From contig CANQSE010000067.1 in the NCBI GenBank assembly GCA_947626405.1, forward strand, positions 1-9,224: DNA of 9,224 bases, in the 5' to 3' direction. The stretch comes from an uncultured Acetatifactor sp. GTDB taxonomy: Bacteria; Bacillota; Clostridia; Lachnospirales; Lachnospiraceae. The first letter of the stretch is position 1, and each line of letters starts with the position of its first letter. A program made the position numbers and the translations under genes. Positions 1 through 4,835 of this stretch are shown here, in pieces. The notes below the pieces were generated by a model. It saw nothing but the letters and a program-made list of their open reading frames with translations, had not been told where the DNA came from and ran no database searches.

Positions 1-280
1 TATAGGTCTGCTCTGAGAGCTTGTCGTTTGTTATGTCTATCAGGGGAAGCTGCGGTATCTTCTCGATGAGCCGCCTGGCCTCCTCCGTACTCAACACTCT
101 GCGGATGGACTCCCTCGAGGAATCCACCGGCACGTAAACCGTGCTGGCAGTCTGATATTTGGGCTTTAAAATATAATATTTGCGCTCCTTATCCACACCC
201 GAAATGTTCAGGGTCGTAATGTCTTCTACAACACAGACTCCTTTGCTGCCGCACACAACATGTTCGCCTATCTCAAACAC
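1..280 (-). CDS. CarD-family transcription regulator (3' end cut off by window)
   Basis: The first 93 codons are present; the gene leaves the window at base 1. The protein begins (M/V)FEIGEHVVCGSKGVCVVEDI and continues with KYYILKPKYQ, VYVPVD and STEEARRLIEKIPQ. This is the pattern of the CarD/CdnL/TRCF RNA-polymerase-interacting domain: a beta-rich N-terminal module with a conserved G-x-G-V-C turn, then the start of the helical DNA-binding part. Such proteins bind the RNA polymerase beta subunit and stabilise open promoter complexes; clostridial versions are short single-domain proteins of roughly 160-170 residues. The start is taken as GTG at 280-278, since GGAAAGGCAGG (297-287) lies at a fitting distance upstream and no ATG is available. 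It has its own candidate promoter and two dyads upstream, so it is probably regulated separately from the signalling operon. Family assignment is firm; the target genes are unknown. Confidence 0.85.
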   Translation of the reverse strand, partial: MFEIGEHVVCGSKGVCVVEDITTLNISGVDKERKYYILKPKYQTASTVYVPVDSSRESIRRVLSTEEARRLIEKIPQLPLIDITNDKLSEQTY

Positions 281-301
281 GGGACACCTGCCTTTCCAAC
301 C

Positions 302-366
302 TTTCCGGTTTATTAATGAGCTTCTGTTCTTTACTATATCCTTATTTTAACAGAATAAACCGGAAA
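302..366. repeat. Perfect 13-bp inverted repeat around the CarD-gene promoter
   Basis: TTTCCGGTTTATT at 302-314 is repeated as its exact reverse complement at 354-366, separated by 39 bases. The right arm lies wholly inside the spacer between the candidate -35 and -10 boxes; the left arm lies in the leader, just upstream of the ribosome binding site. Arm centres (308 and 360) are 52 bp apart, about five helical turns, so both arms face the same side of the DNA. This fits a pair of operator half-sites more than a terminator, since no T-run follows. A transcript from the candidate promoter contains only one arm, so an RNA hairpin would form only in read-through RNA. Confidence 0.6.
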
Positions 367-373
367 ATGTCAG
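344..373 (-). promoter_or_regulatory. Candidate sigma-A-type promoter of the CarD-family gene
   Basis: Read on the minus strand, CTGACA (373-368, one mismatch to TTGACA) is followed after 18 bases by TAAAAT (349-344, one mismatch to TATAAT). Transcription would begin near 337, giving a leader of about 57 nt before the GTG at 280. A weaker alternative -10, TATAGT (338-333), has no good -35 partner. The spacer contains one complete arm of a 13-bp inverted repeat. Confidence 0.5.
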
Positions 374-387
374 TACATTTTCAGATA

Positions 388-407
388 TTTTCACAATTTT
401 GTGAAAA
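388..407. promoter_or_regulatory. 20-bp near-perfect palindrome, candidate operator
   Basis: Arms TTTTCACAA (388-396) and TTGTGAAAA (399-407) are exact reverse complements around a 2-bp centre. It is 15 bp upstream of the candidate -35 box of the CarD-family gene and 57 bp past the stop codon of the DUF6033-like gene. The tight centre and AT-rich arms favour a dimeric protein-binding site over a terminator. No regulator is recognised from the half-site. Confidence 0.45.
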
Positions 408-464
408 CTGCGCATATAAGGGTCCGTATTCTTTGTGCAGTTTGATACGGCGCATTTGTTATAT

Positions 465-1133
465 TTATATTGTCAGGTCAAATCTGTGGCCGCTTGGGTT
501 CTCGTCAGCCGGAATCTTATCCCAGTCCACCTTGCTGATCTTCTCAGCGAGCTCCTCAGCTGTGGCGGCATGTACTGTCGTATGCTTTACCGATTCGCGC
601 TTCTGCTCGCGGGCCTGCTCGCGGTTATTTTCCCTTTTCTCCTCTATCCTCTCGCGCTGCTTCTCGCTCACCTTCTCAAGCTCCGCAAAGAAAGAGACTT
701 CGCCGTCCTCACCCATCGCAATCCCCAGCCTGGAAACCTCCTCACCCTTGTCGCCAAGCTGATTTTTCACGTCGTTAAGCTTTTCGATCGCATTGTCGAG
801 ATCCTTTAATCCCTGCTCCTTTTTGTCCGCATCCGAAGCCATCTTCTCGAGTTCTTCGGGGGTAATCAGCACGCTGTACTCGGCGTTTCCCCTTGAGAGA
901 TAAGACGCGGCCTCCTCGTCAGACTCATAGTCGGCTACGATAAAATCCATGTTGCCGTACTTTTTCTTAATGTCCTTGAGAAGCTTCTTTGCGTCCTCGC
1001 TGAGCTGAACCTTGTTTTCGGCGTCGTTCTTTGCTCCCGCCGTCCTGGTCTGTGACGCAGCGTCGCTTCTTGCGGCTGCGGTCCTGTCGTAATAATTGCT
1101 GCGATATACTCCGTAATTTCCTATCCTGTCCAT
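465..1133 (-). CDS. DUF6033-like protein of unknown function
   Basis: A 222-residue soluble protein with no signal peptide or membrane segment. It has three parts: a polar Tyr/Arg/Ala-rich N-terminus (1-40, probably disordered); a folded core (about 44-155) beginning LSEDAKKLLKDIKKKYGNMD and continuing FIVADYESDEEAASYLSRG; and a highly charged Glu/Arg/Lys helix, probably coiled coil (about 150-183), ending in a short TAEELAEKISKVDWDKI segment. I associate this layout with the DUF6033 family of Lachnospiraceae, from memory rather than a search. No catalytic motif is visible. The ATG at 1133 is preceded by GGAGG (1145-1141) with a 7-nt gap, a strong start signal. The gene lies 117 nt downstream of the hemerythrin gene, far enough for its own promoter, although read-through from the signalling operon is possible because no terminator is seen. 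Function is unknown. Confidence 0.75.
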   Translation of the reverse strand: MDRIGNYGVYRSNYYDRTAAARSDAASQTRTAGAKNDAENKVQLSEDAKKLLKDIKKKYGNMDFIVADYESDEEAASYLSRGNAEYSVLITPEELEKMASDADKKEQGLKDLDNAIEKLNDVKNQLGDKGEEVSRLGIAMGEDGEVSFFAELEKVSEKQRERIEEKRENNREQAREQKRESVKHTTVHAATAEELAEKISKVDWDKIPADENPSGHRFDLTI

Positions 1134-1180
1134 TTTCTGCCCTCCGTTGCACTTTGATAAAGATGTAATTCCGTTTACAG

Positions 1181-1211
1181 TTCTCAGTTATTATCTCGGC
1201 TCGCCTGAGAA
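1181..1211. repeat. 7-bp inverted repeat upstream of the DUF6033-like gene
   Basis: TTCTCAG (1181-1187) pairs with CTGAGAA (1205-1211) across 17 bases. Read on the minus strand, the sequence between the arms contains GATAAT, a possible -10 element, but the matching -35 position (TAATTT) is poor. It lies within the 117-nt gap between the hemerythrin gene and the DUF6033-like gene and could be an operator or chance. No T-run suitable for termination follows on the minus strand. Confidence 0.25.
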
Positions 1212-1234
1212 AAAATTAATACCCCTTATCTGAT

Positions 1235-1254
1235 TTTTGGTCAGTTTTGGTCAG
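1235..1254. repeat. Perfect 10-bp direct repeat over a stop codon
   Basis: TTTTGGTCAG occurs twice back to back (1235-1244 and 1245-1254). The second copy contains the TGA stop of the hemerythrin-CheX gene (1251-1253). It looks like a small tandem duplication at the gene's 3' end. It places extra TGA triplets after the stop but has no obvious function. Confidence 0.5.
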
Positions 1255-2135
1255 CGGTTCACCATGCAGTATAAAATCTCAAGCTTTCCGCAGTCGGTCT
1301 CAAAATCCACAAGCACGCTGTTGCCAAGGCGCAGGGAGTCGTCGGAATACTTGTCAAAAAACAGATCCCCCTTCCACTCGAGATTTTCGCCGCCTTCTTT
1401 GACATAAGGCATTGTTCTTGAAGCTATCATGTCTCCCATTTCCAAAAGCGCCGAGCTTTCAATACCGTCAGGCTGATCAATATTTTTGATTTCCAGGCCG
1501 CTTATCTTTCGATAGAGCGACCTTGCCATCTCCTCGGAAAAACCGACCAGAAAGACATATTTCTTATTGCAGCCGAAGACGACTCTCACAACCACCTTGC
1601 TGTCTATGTACCCCTCGTACACGCGGACATCGGTTTTTGTGATCCCTATGTCGAAGGTGTCCGGCAGAAACTCCTCCGCCGCCTCCTTTATCACATCCTC
1701 CAGACCGTCGAAATTGAGCTCCGGGCTTATGGGCGTGTTTGACATGATTTTTCTGTCATATCCGCAGACGTGCATGGAAAGCCACGTCATCAGCGTTCCG
1801 ACAAATCTTTTTAAAGTCTCCCTGGAAAAATCATTCGACACCTTTGACTTATAATTCAGCACGGTATTCTTAAACTGACTGTGGATCCTGGCATGCTGCT
1901 CATAGCTTACGTAGTTCATCTGTTTCTGGACCGTTTCCTCCGCTTTGAAATGCTTGACCGTGTAGTCGGCCAGAAAATCGAGAATCTCCATGCACCCTCT
2001 TTTGTTCTGTGCCTCGTCGCCTGTCATCGCTATGGTGAGAAGCTCCTCCACATTTTTAAACAGCTCTATGTGCTGGGCGTCGATCAGATCGTTTCCCGTC
2101 CTGTATTCATCCTTCCAGAGCCTTATGGTTTCCAT
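1251..2135 (-). CDS. Bacteriohemerythrin fused to a CheX-like domain
   Basis: 294 residues in two domains. Residues 1-130 are a bacteriohemerythrin four-helix bundle with the full di-iron ligand set visible: H22 (DAQH), H62 and E66 (HFKAEE), H81 and H85 (EQHARIH), H122 and D127 (MHVCGYD). Such domains bind O2 reversibly, or react with NO or peroxide, at a carboxylate-bridged di-iron centre. Residues about 145-294 have the strand and helix order of CheX/CheC-type chemotaxis phosphatases, including YVFLVGFSEEMARSL and ALLEMGDMIASRT. The usual catalytic pattern ExxN of that family reads ExxD here (E232, D235), so phosphatase activity is uncertain. No membrane segments are visible. The ATG at 2135 follows AGAGGGGA with a spacing of about 10 nt. 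It is the last gene of the operon, 30 nt after the DegV-fused kinase, suggesting a redox or oxygen input or a phosphate sink for the relay. Confidence 0.82.
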   Translation of the reverse strand: METIRLWKDEYRTGNDLIDAQHIELFKNVEELLTIAMTGDEAQNKRGCMEILDFLADYTVKHFKAEETVQKQMNYVSYEQHARIHSQFKNTVLNYKSKVSNDFSRETLKRFVGTLMTWLSMHVCGYDRKIMSNTPISPELNFDGLEDVIKEAAEEFLPDTFDIGITKTDVRVYEGYIDSKVVVRVVFGCNKKYVFLVGFSEEMARSLYRKISGLEIKNIDQPDGIESSALLEMGDMIASRTMPYVKEGGENLEWKGDLFFDKYSDDSLRLGNSVLVDFETDCGKLEILYCMVNR

Positions 2136-2165
2136 ATTTTTTTGTTCCCCTCTCGTCCGTCATCC

Positions 2166-4835
2166 CTACCACTGTCTCATAAACATAATTCCGAAAAATC
2201 CCATCCCGTAGTCGCTGATGATTGTAGCCGACGTCTTCTGCGCAAAGACGCGCTCGAAATACTGATATTTCTTTATCTGCTGCACGTACTCGTTCTGCTG
2301 CTTTACGGTGAGACACGCGTGTGCAAGACAACATTCCTTTCCGTCCAAAACGGTAATCTTTTTCAACTGCTTCTTTATAAATTTGCGGTACACCTTTTCA
2401 GGACTGCCAAACATCACCGACGTGAGCTTCATCCTGCTCTGGTTCATCACAATAACCGGGTACATGTTAAACATTCTGCAGGCCGCCGAAAAAGGTTTCC
2501 CGATCCTGCCGTTGCGGCTGAGAGTCTCAGGCGTCGTCACGACAAAGCTCAATGAGATACGCGCCTTCATATCGTCTATAAGCTTGAGTATCTCCGCGAC
2601 TCCAATATTGGTCTGAGCCATCTTTGCCGCGTAAAGCACCAGAGCGCCCATTCCGCTGGAAATCTGTCCGGAATCTACAACATGCACATTGTCAAAGCCC
2701 TTTGCCGCTTCCATTGCGGTGTCATAGCAGGAGTCCGTATATCTTGCCGCCGATATATGTATGACCTGTTCCGCCCTGTCAAGGGTGTTTGCAAACAACG
2801 CTTCATATTCCTCCACCGAAGCGTGCTCGGAGCGCAGCGTGCTGCCGCCGTTTTTTAAGTACGTCACAAGATTGTCCGCAGTGATTTCCTTTCCGTCCGC
2901 AAATCTTCCCTGATCGGTAAATATGTAATAATACATTGTCTTTATGTCAAAGCGCTCAAGCAGTTCCTGCGACAGATCGCAGACACAGTCGGCGGTCACG
3001 GCGACTTTTTTCTTTCTCGTCCCCATCACCTGCTGGATGACTTCCTCGGACTGTTCTTCCTCTTTTCCGCTGTACTCTATGAGCTCGGGAGGCAGGAATT
3101 TTAAAAGCGTCGCCTCCAGAAGCGCGCCGTTTATGGGTTTTGCAAGATAGCTCTGGAAGCCGCTGTTCTGGTAAATTTCCTCCGCGCCCGACAACGCGTT
3201 CGCCGTGAGGGCGATGACGGGCACGTTCTGGCAGAGTCCCTCCTGCTGGCGCCTGAGCCTCTTTAACGTCTCAACGCCGTCCATCTCCGGCATCATGTGA
3301 TCCATAAAGATCACGTGATAGAATTTGCCCTTAGTCATTTCCAGACATTCCTCGCCGCTCTTTGCGGTGTCGATCTGCACCTTTGTGCCCCTCAAAAGCT
3401 TTGTGGCTACCATAAGGTTCATCTCGTTGTCGTCCACAATAAGGATCCTGGCGTCCGGAGCCTCAAAGGACTGCCTGTACTTCTCCCTGTTTGCAATCTT
3501 TTTCTTTATCATCAGATCAAGCGGTCCGATTGGTTTTTCGTCCATGATCTGCTGCTCGACGGTGACGGTGAAGGTTGTGCCCTTCGTGTAGATGCTGTCC
3601 ACGGTGATCGTTCCGCCCATCATTTCCACAAGCTGCTTTGATATGGACAGACCAAGCCCCGTCCCCTCAACATTGCGGTTCTTGAGAGAGTCCACACGCT
3701 TAAACGCCTCGAAAAGCTGATCCATGTCGTCCTTCTTTATTCCCATGCCCGTATCGGCCACGGAGATTCTGAGACGCACATTGTTGGCGGCGGTGCGCTC
3801 CGCCTTGGCGCGCAGCGTCACGGAGCCCGTCTCGGTGTACTTGACGGCGTTCGTGAGAATGTTGGTAAGCACCTGTTTTAACCTGATCTCATCGCCGTAG
3901 AGCATTGACGGGATATCAGGAGAAATGTCAACCTTAAATTCCAGCTCCTTCTGGTGGGCGCGTACCCATATAATGTTTACAAGATCGCTGAACATCGCCC
4001 CCGTCTCGTACCTTGTGGGCACGATCTCCATCTTGCCCGACTCAAGCTTTGACAGATCAAGGATATCGTTAATCAGCGTCAGAAGCATCTTGCTCGCGTT
4101 CTGAATGTTGATGGAGTTTTCGGCTATCTCGTCGGAAATATCCTCGCGCAGCGTCATCTCGTTAAGTCCGATGATTGTGTTTATAGGCGTCCGGATCTCA
4201 TGGCTCATGTTTGCGAAAAAGGCGCTCTGCGAGCGGTTGATCCGCTCAAGCTCCTCCCTTTTTTTCTCCTCCTCCTCCTTTTCCACGAGGTGGACGGTGT
4301 TTTGCACCTTTAACAGAAATCCCACCATAAGCGCCGTCGTCAGGACTGCCACTCCCGAATCAAAAAGCGCAAATCCCTTCCGCTCCACGGGCACCACCCA
4401 CTCGGGACGGTAATACGAAAGCACATAGGTCACTATGAGCGCGATAACGGAATAAACCTCCATCACCAGCATCTTTCTGCCCTTAAAAAGGAAAAATACC
4501 AGTATCACACCCGTCACCATCCAGACCGGCGCGCCGCTGTCCATACCCCCGCTTACAAAAAACATACACGGGAAAATAATGCCGTTTGCAAAAAAGGTAA
4601 GCACCGTCGCGTGGACGCGGTATTTTCCGAATTTTGACGACAGATTAAGCGACAGGATCATGACTGCCAGAAAGACTGCAAGCGGAACGAGCGCAGTCCA
4701 CGACATGCCCCGCACAGCGTCAAGGACCATGTAAAAAATGACCGCGGCCATTCCGAATACAACTATGGATCTGAACATCCGCTCACGCAGTTCCATCTTT
4801 TCATCAAACTGCCTGCGGATCCAATTCTTTATCAT
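2166..4835 (-). CDS. Membrane hybrid histidine kinase-receiver fused to a DegV domain
   Basis: 889 residues. Six hydrophobic segments (about 21-40, 45-64, 74-95, 102-120, 124-140, 158-177) form a membrane sensor with little extracytoplasmic sequence. A charged linker (EKEEEEKKREELERIN) leads to HisKA, with the phosphorylated histidine H212 in SHEIRTP. The HATPase has N-box N325/N329, G1 DTGMG at 361-365 and G2 GTGLGLS at 391-397. A receiver follows (about 463-582): acidic pair D468/D469, phosphoacceptor D512 in FMDHMMPEMDG, T544, K566. Residues about 609-889 match a DegV (EDD) domain, known for binding a fatty acid: AVTADCVCDL, VVDSGQISSGMGALVLYAA, NGRIGK at 775-780, and H839. The usual TDS start motif reads ADC, so ligand binding may be altered. 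There is no HPt domain. ATG at 4835 overlaps the TGA of the upstream kinase in ATGA, with GGGGGT as ribosome site, implying coupled translation. Confidence 0.88.
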   Translation of the reverse strand: MIKNWIRRQFDEKMELRERMFRSIVVFGMAAVIFYMVLDAVRGMSWTALVPLAVFLAVMILSLNLSSKFGKYRVHATVLTFFANGIIFPCMFFVSGGMDSGAPVWMVTGVILVFFLFKGRKMLVMEVYSVIALIVTYVLSYYRPEWVVPVERKGFALFDSGVAVLTTALMVGFLLKVQNTVHLVEKEEEEKKREELERINRSQSAFFANMSHEIRTPINTIIGLNEMTLREDISDEIAENSINIQNASKMLLTLINDILDLSKLESGKMEIVPTRYETGAMFSDLVNIIWVRAHQKELEFKVDISPDIPSMLYGDEIRLKQVLTNILTNAVKYTETGSVTLRAKAERTAANNVRLRISVADTGMGIKKDDMDQLFEAFKRVDSLKNRNVEGTGLGLSISKQLVEMMGGTITVDSIYTKGTTFTVTVEQQIMDEKPIGPLDLMIKKKIANREKYRQSFEAPDARILIVDDNEMNLMVATKLLRGTKVQIDTAKSGEECLEMTKGKFYHVIFMDHMMPEMDGVETLKRLRRQQEGLCQNVPVIALTANALSGAEEIYQNSGFQSYLAKPINGALLEATLLKFLPPELIEYSGKEEEQSEEVIQQVMGTRKKKVAVTADCVCDLSQELLERFDIKTMYYYIFTDQGRFADGKEITADNLVTYLKNGGSTLRSEHASVEEYEALFANTLDRAEQVIHISAARYTDSCYDTAMEAAKGFDNVHVVDSGQISSGMGALVLYAAKMAQTNIGVAEILKLIDDMKARISLSFVVTTPETLSRNGRIGKPFSAACRMFNMYPVIVMNQSRMKLTSVMFGSPEKVYRKFIKKQLKKITVLDGKECCLAHACLTVKQQNEYVQQIKKYQYFERVFAQKTSATIISDYGMGFFGIMFMRQW

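Noticed and set aside
388..407. Rex (NADH-sensing) operator
   Set aside because: Rex sites have the half-sites in the order TTGTGAA...TTCACAA; here the order is reversed (TTCACAA then TTGTGAA), so the match fails.
424..450. Terminator after the DUF6033-like gene (CCGTAT/ATACGG stem)
   Set aside because: Only 6 bp of stem with a 15-base loop, and no T-run follows on the minus strand.
1881..2555. A 224-codon open frame on the plus strand
   Set aside because: It is antisense to the hemerythrin and the DegV domain, both recognised by conserved residues; no family pattern or ribosome site supports it.
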